Source: Dyadobacter endophyticus | Lineage (GTDB): Bacteria > Bacteroidota > Bacteroidia > Cytophagales > Spirosomataceae | Assembly: GCF_014641595.1 (NCBI RefSeq) | Contig: NZ_BMIA01000001.1 | Span: 1,116,001-1,180,000, forward strand | Length of the DNA: 64,000 nt | Reading direction: 5' to 3' | Part shown: one piece after another, positions 44,763 to 54,830 of the stretch | Numbering within the stretch: the stretch's first letter is position 1 | Layout: every line of letters begins with the position of its first letter | Made by a program: the position numbers and the translations under genes | The notes under the pieces: generated by a model | Database searches by the model: none | Seen by the model: the letters and a program-made list of their open reading frames with translations, nothing else | Told to the model about the DNA's origin: nothing

Positions 44763-45809
44763 ATGAACACATTGTCAGTAAACAAAGCACTCCTGTTCCA
44801 ATATTTCGCCGGCCATGCAAGCCCGGCGCAAAAACGGCTGATCGCCGGATGGCTGACCCATGCCGAAAACCAGGAATTGTACTTCCAATGGCTCGCCGAA
44901 TGGCAGTCACAGTCGCCGCAGTTCCTGCCTGACGGCGAGGAACGCTACGAAGCTTATGTGCGCTACATGCGCGAAAACCGAACTGTCGGACCACGAACTG
45001 TCGGACCACGAACTGTCGGACCATCGAATGTGGGGGAAGAGGTTCAGCTCGCGGATGTGAAGGCGGACCGGACGGGCCGTCGCAACTGGTTGATAGCCGC
45101 GGCATCTGTGCTTGTGCTTGGTATGTCGGCCTGGATAGGCCGCGACCAGATTCTGTACAAAACCTACGCGACTGATTTTGGCGAGACACGTTCGGTTGAG
45201 CTGTCTGACGGCACGAAAGTCATACTAAATGCCAACACCTCGATGCAGGTCCCGCGGTTTGGTTTTGGAGAAGACACCCGCGAAGTGAAACTAAATGGAG
45301 AGGCGTTTTTTAATGTAACCCACACCATCGATAACAAGCGGTTTATGGTTAAAACCGACGATAGTTTCGAGGTTATGGTGCTGGGCACGGAGTTTTCGGT
45401 GTACACGCGGCAGAAAGGCGGAAAGGTTTTGCTGAAAAAGGGCAAGGTACACGTGCTGTTTTCTGAGGGCCAACAGAGAAAAGAGCTGGTGATGAAGCCG
45501 GGCGACCTGGTTACAATGGAGAAATCGGCGAAAAAGCCCGTCGTAAAACCTAACGCCGATACTCAGAAACTGACTGCCTGGACGGGTAACCGCTTTATTT
45601 TCGACAAAACACCCCTGTCGGAAGTGGCCAGCCAGTTGCAAGAGCATTACGGTATCAAAGTGGAGATCAAAGACAACCGTTTTGCTAACCGTACCGTGAG
45701 CGGCACATTCCAGCCCGAGAGCGGGGAGGAGCTGCTGTCGTTGCTTTCCGAGCTGTTCAATTTCCGCCTGGCGCGTGACGGCGAGGCATACCTGATTTTG
45801 CAGAAATAA
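44763..45809 (+). CDS. FecR-family anti-sigma factor
   Basis: A 348-residue protein. The N-terminal helices (~1-70) would bind the sigma factor; a transmembrane helix spans ~107-125; the periplasmic FecR domain (~145-245) has GETRSVELSDGTKVILNANT and FMVKTDDSFEVMVLGTEFSVY; a C-terminal domain (~270-348) resembles the STN-binding region (LSEVASQLQEHYGIKVE). A linker at residues 73-87 is RTVGP three times, coded by exact 15-nt repeats, located between the sigma-binding part and the membrane. It relays the state of the SusC STN domain to the sigma factor. Confidence 0.93.
   Translation: MNTLSVNKALLFQYFAGHASPAQKRLIAGWLTHAENQELYFQWLAEWQSQSPQFLPDGEERYEAYVRYMRENRTVGPRTVGPRTVGPSNVGEEVQLADVKADRTGRRNWLIAAASVLVLGMSAWIGRDQILYKTYATDFGETRSVELSDGTKVILNANTSMQVPRFGFGEDTREVKLNGEAFFNVTHTIDNKRFMVKTDDSFEVMVLGTEFSVYTRQKGGKVLLKKGKVHVLFSEGQQRKELVMKPGDLVTMEKSAKKPVVKPNADTQKLTAWTGNRFIFDKTPLSEVASQLQEHYGIKVEIKDNRFANRTVSGTFQPESGEELLSLLSELFNFRLARDGEAYLILQK
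44979..45023 (+). repeat. 15-nt in-frame tandem repeat (3 exact copies) in fecR
   Basis: Units at 44979-44993, 44994-45008 and 45009-45023 (CGAACTGTCGGACCA), each encoding RTVGP; a degenerate fourth copy follows. The units are identical to the base, so they are recent or kept uniform. Confidence 0.97.
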
Positions 45810-45840
45810 AGACCTTTTATATCCCTATCCAGATCCCCGT

Positions 45841-48800
45841 ATGAAACAAAGATCATTACTGTCATTTGTTTGCTGTGGCCTGATGCTAACCGCGGCGCCG
45901 CCTTTGGACGCCCAGGTGCTGGCCTTCAACGCGCATAAAAACCGCATGCTCCCGCCGGAACAGACCACCAACCAGGTGAAGTTGCTCGACGTGCTTTTGC
46001 AACTCAAAAAATATTATAATGCCGATATTCTCTTCGAAGAGAGCCAAATGAGTGGCATTACTGTCCCGGATTTTGTGTTCGACAAAAACGTGTCGGCAGA
46101 AAAGAACATGGAGGCATTGCTGAAATCGACAAACCTGACTTTGAAGAAAGTCCGGAAGAACGCCTACATGATTTTGCCGAGGAGGATCGAGACTTCGGCT
46201 ATCGGCGGCAGGCCATCGGTAGGGGAAATGCAGGTATTGGCTGGAAACCGCGCGTTGGTAGCGGAAATCAAGGTAAGCGGTACCGTAACGGATGCCGGCG
46301 GGGACGGTCTTCCCGGCGTGAACGTGCTGGTGAAGGGTACTATTAACGGTACCAATACGGACGTGAATGGGAGGTATGAGCTCGATGTGCCTTCCGCTGA
46401 ATCGGTGCTCGTTTTTACTTCAATCGGCTTTAAGAAACAGGAGCTAACCGTTGGCCAGCGCTCGGTACTGGATGTAAAAATGGCGGTTGAGACCCAAACC
46501 CTGGACGAAGTGGTAGTAACTGCCCTGGGGATCAAAAAGGAGAAGAAGGCATTGGGTTACGCCATTTCCGAGGTAAAGGGCGAAGACCTTACGCAGGCGC
46601 GATCGACCAACATTGCGAACAGCCTCGTGGGTAAAGTGGCCGGTCTGAACATTTCCAGCACTGCCACAGGCCCAAGCGGCTCGTCGCGTATAGTGATCAG
46701 GGGTAATGGCTCTATTTCGGGCAATAACCAGCCGTTGATCATCGTAGACGGTATTCCTATTAATAATGATAACCTCGGTTCGGTCGCCATTGGTGCCAAC
46801 CGCGAAGGCTCCTGGACCGGTTCCGACCGTGGTGACGGTATTTCCAGTTTAAATCCCGATGAAATTGAGAGCATCAGCGTGTTGAAAGGTGCTACCGCAG
46901 CCGCATTGTACGGCTCCCGGGCTTCCAACGGCGCTATTTTGGTGACAACCAAGGGCGGGAAAGCCGATAAGGGCATCGGTGTGGAGGTGAACAGTAACTT
47001 CTTGGCCGAGGATCTGTTGTTCAAATCATACAAAGATTATCAATATGAATACGGCCTGGGCAGCAACGGTGTGAAACCTACAACCGTGGCCGAAACCGCC
47101 ACGCGAAACAGCTGGGGTGGTCGCCTGGATGGCAGCAATTCGATGAACTACGACGGCACGCAGCGCCCGTACGTGGCAGCTAAGGACAATTTGCGCAAGT
47201 TTTACGATGTCGGAACTACATTTACCAACTCCATCGCATTGACTGGCGCTACCGAAAAGGTAACCTATCGTCTTTCGATGAACGACCTGAACAACAAGGG
47301 CGTGCTGCCAAACAATACCCTTCGCCGGAACAATTTCGCATTGAATACAAATGGTAACCTCGGCAAACGGATTTCGTTCGTAGCAAATGCGAAATACATT
47401 ATCGAGAAAAACCATAACCGGCCCCGCGTAAACGACTCGCCGGGGAACACCAACTTTGCGATGTACGTGCTTCCGACGTCTCTCGATGTGGATGTGCTCA
47501 AAAACGCCCAGTTCGATGCGAATGGGAATGAAAAGGTTTGGTCGGATAATCAATACACTCAAAACCCTTATTTCGCGACAGGGCAGTACCAGCAAGATGA
47601 CAACAAAAAGCGTGTAATCGCTTCTTTCGAACCCAAATACACGGTTAACGACTGGCTGTACGTGAAGGGCCGCATTGGTTTTGACAATTTCAATTACCGC
47701 TACAAAAGTATCGAGCCTTACGGAACAGGTTATGTACTGAGGGGAAGCTACACGTCGTCGCTGCGCGAATTTACCGAAACCAACAAGGAGCTTTTGGTAG
47801 GCATCAACCGGAAAATTGGCGAGAAGTTTGCATTCAATGGTCTTTTCGGCGGTAATATGATGAAGCAGGTGACCAACCTCAACGAGGTTTCGGCCAACAA
47901 CAGCTTTAATATCCCGTTCTTCTACGACGTTTCCAATATCGATCCGGCGGCGCGCACGGTTACCGAAGCTTACATTGAGAAACGCATTAACTCGGTTTAC
48001 GGCTCGGCGGAGTTTTCGTACAACAACTATCTTTTCGTAACGGCCACGGCACGCAACGATTGGTTTTCGACGCTTGCGAAAGGCAAAAACAGCATTTTCT
48101 ATCCGTCGTTCGGTGTGAGTTTTGTGGCTTCGGAAGCTTTGAAGATGCCTTCGGTGATCAATTACCTCAAATTTCGCGGATCGTGGGCGCAGGCGGGAGG
48201 CGATACGGACCCTTACAACTTGTCGCTGTATTACTCGCTCAGCGGCGCGCACTTGGGTTCTGCATTGGCGCAGATCAACGGTACACGTGTACCAAACGGC
48301 GGTTTGCAGCCGCTAACTTCCACTGTGTCTGAATTGGGTTTAGAGGCTAAATTGTTCAATAATATTCTTAATGTAGATCTCGCAGTTTACGATCGTAAAA
48401 CGACCGACGATATAGTAAGCGCCACTATTTCAGAAACATCTGGTTACACGAGTGCATTGTTCAACGTAGGTGCGATCCGCAATCGGGGTGTCGAACTTTT
48501 GCTGGGCGCTACCATTGTGAACGGCAAGCAGTTCACCTGGGATGCCTCTTTCAATATGGGTTACAATGCCAGCGAGGTGCTGAGCCTGTACGACGACCTG
48601 CAAACGCTGCGTGTGGATCAATCACGGCCGGGTTCGGCGTTCATCCACCAGGACGTGGGCAAACCTTACAGCCAGATCAAAGGTTACGATTTCAAACGCG
48701 ATGCGAACGGTAATGTCGTGTACAACTCCCAGGGGTTGGCCATGGCGGGTAATATCAAGACTTTCGGCTCGGGCGTGTCGCCTTACACATTGGGCTTGAA

Positions 48801-49293
48801 CAACACGTTCAATTACAAAGGCATTAGTTTGAGCGTGCTCGTGGATGGTAAATTCGGAGGCTACATTTATTCGGGGACGAATGCACTGGCCTATCGTTTT
48901 GGTTTGCACGAGGCTACATTGGTCGGCCGCGAAGGGGGCGTGACCGGCGAAGGTGTTACGGAGGCGGGTGAGCCAAATACCGCTAAGGCGCCCGCGCAAG
49001 CCTATTACAGCAACTGGTACTCGGCTATTGCCACGCCGTTTGTTTACAAATCGGATTTTATCAAACTACGTCAGATCATCCTGCAATACACCATTCCCGG
49101 CCGTTTTCTGGGCAAGCTGCCATTCAAGGGCGCGTCGGTTTCCATTGTGGGGCGCAACCTGGCGGTACTCATGAAAAAAGTGCCGGTGATTGATCCGGAA
49201 GCGACCTATAATAACGGCAATGCACAGGGCGTGGAGTTTGCCGGCACGCCGCCGACGCGCTCTTATGGTGTTAACCTGAACCTGAAATTCTGA
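45841..49293 (+). CDS. SusC/RagA TonB-dependent outer-membrane transporter with STN domain
   Basis: An 1150-residue protein with a signal peptide (~1-25). The order is: STN signalling domain (~45-113, LLDVLLQLKKYYNADILFEE), carboxypeptidase-D-like domain (~145-215), TonB box region (LDEVVVTALG, ~221-230), plug (~235-370 with PLIIVDGIPI and the GATAAALYGSRASNGAILVTTK signature) and a beta-barrel ending in aromatic NLNLKF. The STN domain shows that it also transduces a signal to the FecR/sigma pair upstream. It forms the uptake complex with the SusD-like lipoprotein downstream. Confidence 0.96.
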   Translation: MKQRSLLSFVCCGLMLTAAPPLDAQVLAFNAHKNRMLPPEQTTNQVKLLDVLLQLKKYYNADILFEESQMSGITVPDFVFDKNVSAEKNMEALLKSTNLTLKKVRKNAYMILPRRIETSAIGGRPSVGEMQVLAGNRALVAEIKVSGTVTDAGGDGLPGVNVLVKGTINGTNTDVNGRYELDVPSAESVLVFTSIGFKKQELTVGQRSVLDVKMAVETQTLDEVVVTALGIKKEKKALGYAISEVKGEDLTQARSTNIANSLVGKVAGLNISSTATGPSGSSRIVIRGNGSISGNNQPLIIVDGIPINNDNLGSVAIGANREGSWTGSDRGDGISSLNPDEIESISVLKGATAAALYGSRASNGAILVTTKGGKADKGIGVEVNSNFLAEDLLFKSYKDYQYEYGLGSNGVKPTTVAETATRNSWGGRLDGSNSMNYDGTQRPYVAAKDNLRKFYDVGTTFTNSIALTGATEKVTYRLSMNDLNNKGVLPNNTLRRNNFALNTNGNLGKRISFVANAKYIIEKNHNRPRVNDSPGNTNFAMYVLPTSLDVDVLKNAQFDANGNEKVWSDNQYTQNPYFATGQYQQDDNKKRVIASFEPKYTVNDWLYVKGRIGFDNFNYRYKSIEPYGTGYVLRGSYTSSLREFTETNKELLVGINRKIGEKFAFNGLFGGNMMKQVTNLNEVSANNSFNIPFFYDVSNIDPAARTVTEAYIEKRINSVYGSAEFSYNNYLFVTATARNDWFSTLAKGKNSIFYPSFGVSFVASEALKMPSVINYLKFRGSWAQAGGDTDPYNLSLYYSLSGAHLGSALAQINGTRVPNGGLQPLTSTVSELGLEAKLFNNILNVDLAVYDRKTTDDIVSATISETSGYTSALFNVGAIRNRGVELLLGATIVNGKQFTWDASFNMGYNASEVLSLYDDLQTLRVDQSRPGSAFIHQDVGKPYSQIKGYDFKRDANGNVVYNSQGLAMAGNIKTFGSGVSPYTLGLNNTFNYKGISLSVLVDGKFGGYIYSGTNALAYRFGLHEATLVGREGGVTGEGVTEAGEPNTAKAPAQAYYSNWYSAIATPFVYKSDFIKLRQIILQYTIPGRFLGKLPFKGASVSIVGRNLAVLMKKVPVIDPEATYNNGNAQGVEFAGTPPTRSYGVNLNLKF

Positions 49294-49312
49294 TCCTTCA
49301 AAAAGAGAAATC

Positions 49313-50845
49313 ATGCTTAAAAAATTAACCATATGTCTTGCATTAATCGCCGGTGCGGGCGCTTGTACCAAGGATTTTGAGAAAATAAATGTGAACCCGA
49401 ACGCACCAAGCAATGTGCCGGTAGACTACCTGCTCGGGCAGTCTCAACTGCTGCTGACAGGCTCGGCCAGCGGCCCGGCATCTAAGGCATGGCGCGCGAA
49501 CTTCGGATATGCGGCTTGCCTGATACAGCAGATGTCGTCCATCGATGCGACATTTTACAAAGGCAGTTTTTATACGTTTCTGGGCGAGATCAACTCCGCG
49601 TTTTTCGATAACTCCTACACCTTTGCCGTCAAAAGCATGGTAAACCTGATCGAGGTGGCCAAGCAGGACCCCAAGAACGTGAATGTGCTCTCGATGGCGC
49701 GCATTATCAAGGTCATGGAATTCTCGCGCACGACCGACTTGTATGGGGACATCCCGTATTTTGAGGCAGGAAAAGGCTTTATCGACGGCAATTTTTCACC
49801 AAAATACGATGCGCAGCAGGCCATTTACATGGATATGCTGAAAGAACTCGAAGAGGCCGGTAAGGCATTTGATGCAGCGCAATACACTCCCAAAGCGGCG
49901 GACTATATCTACGGCGGCGACCTCGACAAATGGAAACGCGCAGCGAACACGCTCATGCTGCGTCTCGCGATGCGCATTCAAAAGGCAGATCCGGCCAGTG
50001 CGCAGCTTTGGGCGAGAAAGGCGATCGACGGTGGACTGATTACGGGAAATACAGAAACCATTGCCGTGAAATTCGCCAACACCGGCGCGGAGATCAACTC
50101 TAACCCGAACTCATGGATACTCGGCCCAAGCGGCTCCAATGTAACCAATATCCCCAATGCGGGCGTACAATGGGCCAAGACGCTGATCGATATGATGAAA
50201 GAGCGTCAGGACCCACGTCTGTCCGTTATTTCGATGATCAAAGGAGGGGACAACAGCGTAGCGAAGCAACGTGGCCTGCCCAACGCCACCGATGCGACTG
50301 CCCTTTCCGCATTGGACGAAAAGAACCTCGATAACTATTCCCGTCCCGCAACAGGCGTGATCGGTATCGCACTGCCGTGGATTTACATGAGCTACGCCGA
50401 AGCGCAGCTGCTCAAAGCGGAGGCGATAGAACGTGGGTGGGCTACCGGCAATGCAAAGGCTGCATTCCAGGAAGGGCAATCGGCCGCATTGGCACAGATG
50501 TCGTGGGCGAATGCGACTATTTCCCCTGCGGATATCACCGCCTATGCGACCAAAAACCCGTATCCGGAAGCAGGAACGCTCGCCGCAAAAATGAATGCGA
50601 TCCACACGGAGGTATATTTGCTGTCGGCCAGCACTTTTAACCATATCGAAGGCTATGCCAACTGGCGCAGAACGGGTTATCCGGTGCTGACGCCTGTCAA
50701 TTACCTGGGCAACGACACCAATGGCCAGATACCGCGTCGACTGCGTTACCCGCTTAGCGAAGAGGGCATTAACCCGAACTTCAAAACGGCGATCGACAGG
50801 CAGGGGCCCGATGTGTTCATGACGCGTATCTGGTGGGACAAATAA
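49313..50845 (+). CDS. SusD/RagB-like nutrient-binding lipoprotein
   Basis: A 510-residue lipoprotein: lipobox AGAGAC ends at residue 18. DFEKINVNPNAPSNV and the helical repeats (YLLGQSQLLLTGSA, IKVMEFSRTTDLYGDIPYFEA) place it in the SusD-like group that includes the PF12771-type branch. It sits on SusC as a lid and binds the oligosaccharide or other ligand. It is 19 nt after susC. Confidence 0.94.
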   Translation: MLKKLTICLALIAGAGACTKDFEKINVNPNAPSNVPVDYLLGQSQLLLTGSASGPASKAWRANFGYAACLIQQMSSIDATFYKGSFYTFLGEINSAFFDNSYTFAVKSMVNLIEVAKQDPKNVNVLSMARIIKVMEFSRTTDLYGDIPYFEAGKGFIDGNFSPKYDAQQAIYMDMLKELEEAGKAFDAAQYTPKAADYIYGGDLDKWKRAANTLMLRLAMRIQKADPASAQLWARKAIDGGLITGNTETIAVKFANTGAEINSNPNSWILGPSGSNVTNIPNAGVQWAKTLIDMMKERQDPRLSVISMIKGGDNSVAKQRGLPNATDATALSALDEKNLDNYSRPATGVIGIALPWIYMSYAEAQLLKAEAIERGWATGNAKAAFQEGQSAALAQMSWANATISPADITAYATKNPYPEAGTLAAKMNAIHTEVYLLSASTFNHIEGYANWRRTGYPVLTPVNYLGNDTNGQIPRRLRYPLSEEGINPNFKTAIDRQGPDVFMTRIWWDK

Positions 50846-50854
50846 TCGCACAAG

Positions 50855-51991
50855 ATGGAAAATTCACGCAGGAACTTTATCAGAAACGGCGCGGTAGCGG
50901 CCTCTGCCGCGCTTTCGAGCTCACTCGTGGGATTGGGAGCACACGCCGCTGCCGTTACAACGGCCCGGGCGGCGGCATATGCGCAGGATGGCGGCATGCA
51001 GTTCTGCCTCGCACACTTTTTCGGCATCGATCCGAACCGCATCGCGCTTTCGAAGCAAATGAATGTGCTGGGCGCGGTAGGAGGGATCAATCCCCAGAGC
51101 GTCGGCCTTACCAACATCAAAAACTGGGAATATGAGGCTATTGTGGCTGTGCGCGATTTCTGGAAAAAGGAAGGGATCACTTATCGGGTTATCGAAGGGC
51201 CGCCGTCATTATACGAAAAAACCAAGCTGGGGCTCGACGGCAAAGACGAGGAAATAGAGACTTTTATTAAGTTTATCCAAAACCTTTCGAAAGCCGGAAT
51301 CGATACGGTTTGCTACAACTGGATGCCGGTCATCAGCTGGGCAAGGACCAAACTTGACAAGCCCTCACGCGGAGGGGCGCTCGTAAGCACGTTCGACTAT
51401 GAGGACGTGAAGGACAAACCGCTTACCAAATACGGCGACTTTACCCACGAAACGATGTGGAAGAACCTCGAATACTTCCTCAAAGCTGTGGTGCCGGAAG
51501 CCGAAAAAGTGGGCGTGAAGCTTGCGTTACACCCCGACGACCCGCCGGTGGATAAAATCCAGGGCATACCAAGGATTATGACCTCCGCCAATGCGTTCAA
51601 ACGGCTCATCGAAATCGTACCCAGCCCGAGTAACGGTATTACGTTATGCCAGGGCACGTTCGCGACCATGGGCGAGGATATTCCCTCGGTGATCAAGTAC
51701 TTCGGTAGCCGCAAAAAGATCCACTTCGTACATTTTCGCGACGTCCGTGGCAATAAAAATAACTTTGAAGAAACCTTCCACGACGACGGTAAAACCGACA
51801 TGTACGAAGCCATGAAAACCTATTATGAGGTAGGGTTCCGCGGCCCGATGCGTCCGGACCACGTGCCTACCGTAGTAGGCGACAGCAACGAACACGCCGG
51901 TTACAGCAACTACGGCGCATTGTTCGCAATAGGTTATATGCGCGGGTTGGTAGAGTCGGTAGCCAAGGCGCATTCAAAATTCACGCATTAA
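50855..51991 (+). CDS. Exported mannonate dehydratase-like enzyme (UxuA family)
   Basis: A 378-residue protein with a Tat-type N-terminus (NSRRNFIRNGAVAASAAL, residues 3-20), unusual because UxuA is normally cytoplasmic. The catalytic core is preserved: HPDDPP, LCQGTF (metal Cys), HFRDVRG (metal His) and RPDHVP. UxuA converts D-mannonate to 2-keto-3-deoxygluconate. It follows susD by 9 nt, so uptake and dehydration may be linked; a cofactor-loaded, pre-folded exported enzyme or a changed substrate is possible. Confidence 0.88.
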   Translation: MENSRRNFIRNGAVAASAALSSSLVGLGAHAAAVTTARAAAYAQDGGMQFCLAHFFGIDPNRIALSKQMNVLGAVGGINPQSVGLTNIKNWEYEAIVAVRDFWKKEGITYRVIEGPPSLYEKTKLGLDGKDEEIETFIKFIQNLSKAGIDTVCYNWMPVISWARTKLDKPSRGGALVSTFDYEDVKDKPLTKYGDFTHETMWKNLEYFLKAVVPEAEKVGVKLALHPDDPPVDKIQGIPRIMTSANAFKRLIEIVPSPSNGITLCQGTFATMGEDIPSVIKYFGSRKKIHFVHFRDVRGNKNNFEETFHDDGKTDMYEAMKTYYEVGFRGPMRPDHVPTVVGDSNEHAGYSNYGALFAIGYMRGLVESVAKAHSKFTH

Positions 51992-52058
51992 TGCAACGCT
52001 AACCACCCCAAAATCTGTCAATACCTGCGAAATGTGACTACCACTAAATATCGCAGCC

Positions 52059-53012
52059 ATGAAAACATTTGTTACCACCGTTTTTGCAATACTTTTATTT
52101 CTATTCGTGTGTATAGAGCGCCGTAGCACGAAAGGGACCATCAACCCGATCATTGGCGACATTAGTTTCGAGAAAAAATACGGAACCGCTCCGGATGCCG
52201 ATACCGACGATAACCTCCGCATTGCCGCACATCTTGAATATGCGGAAAAAGAATTGAGAATGCGCGATGTGTCAAAATTGTCGGTCGAAATGCGTAGTAA
52301 ACGATTGCATATGCTCGATCTTTTGCATGAATACCGGACTGCCGGAGTTTTTCCGAAAAACTATGAACTTAAGGAACGTAAACCTTGCTTCATCGATCAG
52401 AACGGCACCATTTGCGCCGTGGGTTATCTGGTCGAACAAACAGCCGGAAGGGCGGCAGCGGAGGATATTAACAGCCGCCACAAATACGCGACGATATTTG
52501 AAATGAAGGACGTCAAAGTAGACGAATGGATCGCGGAAAGCGGGTTGAGCAAGGAAGAATGCGCAATGATTCAGCCGCAATACTCGCCGGGAGGCGCTCA
52601 AAATGTTAATAATGTGAAACCGGCATATGCCATTTCCTCAACGTTGCTGATGGGCGTGAACGTCGCCTCTACGACCGTGAACGGCATTCAAATCGCCACA
52701 GGATCAATGCGTGGAGGTGCTCCCGCGCTCGGCATCATAGGAGGCACAGGCCAGATCACTTTGGGCATAATTGGGTTCAAAAAGAAAATAGACGGCGGCG
52801 GAATGCTGCGCACTACGGGTTACGGCAGCAGTTCACAGCGCGGCGTTTCGATGGTGAATATGGCCCTCGGGTCACTCACAGTCGGAATGAGCATCTGGAA
52901 CATTGTCTCCAACAAAAAAGCAATCGAAAAACGCGCAGCCTGGGATTTGCGCAGCTTCCCGGAGGCGAACGGAAAATCGGGCGTGGCGTTGAGTTTTACA
53001 CGCAAGTTCTGA
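52059..53012 (+). CDS. Exported protein of a Bacteroidota-specific family, function unknown
   Basis: A 317-residue protein with an N-terminal signal or anchor (~4-19). The segment PCFIDQNGTICAVGYLVEQTAGR, followed by WIAESGLSKEECAMIQPQY, is a pattern I have seen in uncharacterised Bacteroidota proteins; the two Cys may pair. The second half has Gly/Ala-rich hydrophobic helices (LGIIGGTGQITLGIIGF). No enzyme motif is seen. It is 67 nt after uxuA and 6 nt before the convergent LytTR gene stop. Confidence 0.65.
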   Translation: MKTFVTTVFAILLFLFVCIERRSTKGTINPIIGDISFEKKYGTAPDADTDDNLRIAAHLEYAEKELRMRDVSKLSVEMRSKRLHMLDLLHEYRTAGVFPKNYELKERKPCFIDQNGTICAVGYLVEQTAGRAAAEDINSRHKYATIFEMKDVKVDEWIAESGLSKEECAMIQPQYSPGGAQNVNNVKPAYAISSTLLMGVNVASTTVNGIQIATGSMRGGAPALGIIGGTGQITLGIIGFKKKIDGGGMLRTTGYGSSSQRGVSMVNMALGSLTVGMSIWNIVSNKKAIEKRAAWDLRSFPEANGKSGVALSFTRKF

Positions 53013-53018
53013 AATGCA

Positions 53019-53747
53019 TTATTGCCACTTCACCAAAAGCTCCTTGAATGCATCCTTGTAAAGATCGCCGACCGGAATGTCCACGCTGCCGATGTGTACG
53101 GCACTTTTGCTGATGGAATCCACTTTGCCGACGGCCACTATGAACGACCGGTGAATGCGGATGAATTTAGCTGAGGGCAGCTTTTCCTCAATGGCCTTGA
53201 GACTGCTGTGCGAAATCACCGGGCTGCCAACAGCCTGGTGGATTTTGACATAATCCTTGAACGATTCGATGAAAAGGATCGAATCGAAATCAATCCGCAC
53301 CAGCTTGTAATCCGATTTGACGAACAGATAGTTTTCGCTCGAATCCAGTTCCGGCTCGCTGGATCCCTCGCGAAGATTTTCGAAGTATTTTTTACCCTTC
53401 ATGGCCGTCGCCAGGAACTGGTTATAACCGAATGGTTTGAGCAAATAACCCAGTGCATCGACCTCATAGCCCTGCACCGCAAACTGGTTGTAGGCCGTCG
53501 TGAACACGATCCGCGTTTTAGTATCCGGGTTCTGGCTGAGCACTTTTGCCAATTCCATACCGGTTAGTTCAGGCATTTGAATATCCAGGTAAACCAGATG
53601 GATGTTTTCCTTTGTAATTACTTGCAGCGCGTCCAGTGCATTGATGTACCTGCCGTGCAAATGCAAAAACGGCGTTTGCTCCACAAATGAGCTCACAAGG
53701 CCCAATGCGAGCGGTTCATCGTCAACGGTAATGCAATTCAGGGTCAT
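53019..53747 (-). CDS. LytTR-family response regulator
   Basis: A 242-residue protein. The receiver domain (~1-120) has the acidic pair VDDE, phospho-Asp in VYLDIQMPELTG, FTTAYN and LLKPFGY; the LytTR domain (~140-240) has FVKSDYKLVRIDFDSILFIES and FIRIHRSFIVAVGKV. It is 12 nt downstream of its kinase gene. Targets are unknown. Confidence 0.95.
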   Translation of the reverse strand: MTLNCITVDDEPLALGLVSSFVEQTPFLHLHGRYINALDALQVITKENIHLVYLDIQMPELTGMELAKVLSQNPDTKTRIVFTTAYNQFAVQGYEVDALGYLLKPFGYNQFLATAMKGKKYFENLREGSSEPELDSSENYLFVKSDYKLVRIDFDSILFIESFKDYVKIHQAVGSPVISHSSLKAIEEKLPSAKFIRIHRSFIVAVGKVDSISKSAVHIGSVDIPVGDLYKDAFKELLVKWQ

Positions 53748-53759
53748 ATTGGGTTAGGT

Positions 53760-54830
53760 TTACGCCAGGTTGATGGTCAGGTCTACGGTGTAAGTATTCG
53801 CGCTTTCGTCGGTTTGGATTTCCAGCCGGTGTTTCCCGGGGTACAACAGGTCGAGGCGTCGGCGTGTATTGGCGAGGCCTATCCCGCCGCTTTCCACACC
53901 CGCCACGTTTTGTACGGGGAAAATATGGTTTTCTACGTGAAGCTTTAATTCACCGTTCGATAACCCGGCATTAATCCCGATTTCGGATTGCTGCGAGGCA
54001 TTTATGCCGTGCTTGAATGCATTTTCGATGAATGGGAGCAGCAGCATCGGCGCGATGGGGTAGTCGGGGACCGGCTCGTCGCGGGTGTACTGCACATTGC
54101 TGCTGCTTTGCACGCGCAGTTTCATGAGCTCTATGTAATCGTCGATAAATGCGAACTCGCGGCTGAGCGGGGCCACGTCCTGTTGCGTTTCGTAGAGCAG
54201 ATAGCGCATCATACGTGAGAGCGTGAGCGTCGCCTCGCGCGACTCCTCGACGTTGGTGTAAGACAGCGCGTATATATTATTGAGAGTATTGAAAAAGAAA
54301 TGCGGGTTGATTTGTGCCTTCAACAGCGCCAGCTCGGAGGTAATATTCTGCTTTTCAACGGTGTCGCGCAAACGTGCATCCGCCTGCCAGCGCTGGATCA
54401 CAGCCATGCTCGTACTCACACCTATTACGAGAAGCGTAGTCATCAATAGAATCCCGTCGATCAGATGCCGCGGCTTCGGCCCACCGCGATGCCTCGGGCG
54501 TGGCATTATGTGTTCCATATGCCGGCGTATTTCCAGTTGCTGATCAGCCAGTTTGCTCACTACCAGCATTAATATGACCAATGCAACGACCCAAAGAATG
54601 AACACGAAAATCCTGTTTTCCAGCAGGTAACGTGGTACCAGGTAATGCGCGTTGAAATAGAACAGCGCTGCCAGCAGCCCGAAGTTCAGGAATTGTTTTA
54701 CCCAAAATACGGCAGGCAGACTCACGCTCCAAGACAATGGCTGGTAAAACACGAGCACAAAGCCGAGCAAAGCCCACGCAAGCAAATGCATCGCGACCAC
54801 TACGCCGCCTTTTGTGTTTTCTCTGGTCAT
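53760..54830 (-). CDS. LytS/YehU-type sensor histidine kinase
   Basis: Read from ATG 54830 it has 356 residues (an ATG at 54869 adds 13). Four transmembrane helices are in the first ~150 residues with little outside the membrane; then NPHFFFNTLN (His box), the N-box FIENAFKHG and GGIGLANTRRRL. The key ATP-binding residues are present. Paired with the LytTR gene at 53019. Confidence 0.92.
   Translation of the reverse strand: MTRENTKGGVVVAMHLLAWALLGFVLVFYQPLSWSVSLPAVFWVKQFLNFGLLAALFYFNAHYLVPRYLLENRIFVFILWVVALVILMLVVSKLADQQLEIRRHMEHIMPRPRHRGGPKPRHLIDGILLMTTLLVIGVSTSMAVIQRWQADARLRDTVEKQNITSELALLKAQINPHFFFNTLNNIYALSYTNVEESREATLTLSRMMRYLLYETQQDVAPLSREFAFIDDYIELMKLRVQSSSNVQYTRDEPVPDYPIAPMLLLPFIENAFKHGINASQQSEIGINAGLSNGELKLHVENHIFPVQNVAGVESGGIGLANTRRRLDLLYPGKHRLEIQTDESANTYTVDLTINLA

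Noticed and set aside
47026..48252. A 408-residue open frame on the minus strand inside susC
   Set aside because: It is antisense to the SusC barrel, has Arg/Val/His-rich composition typical of antisense frames, no domain and no start context.
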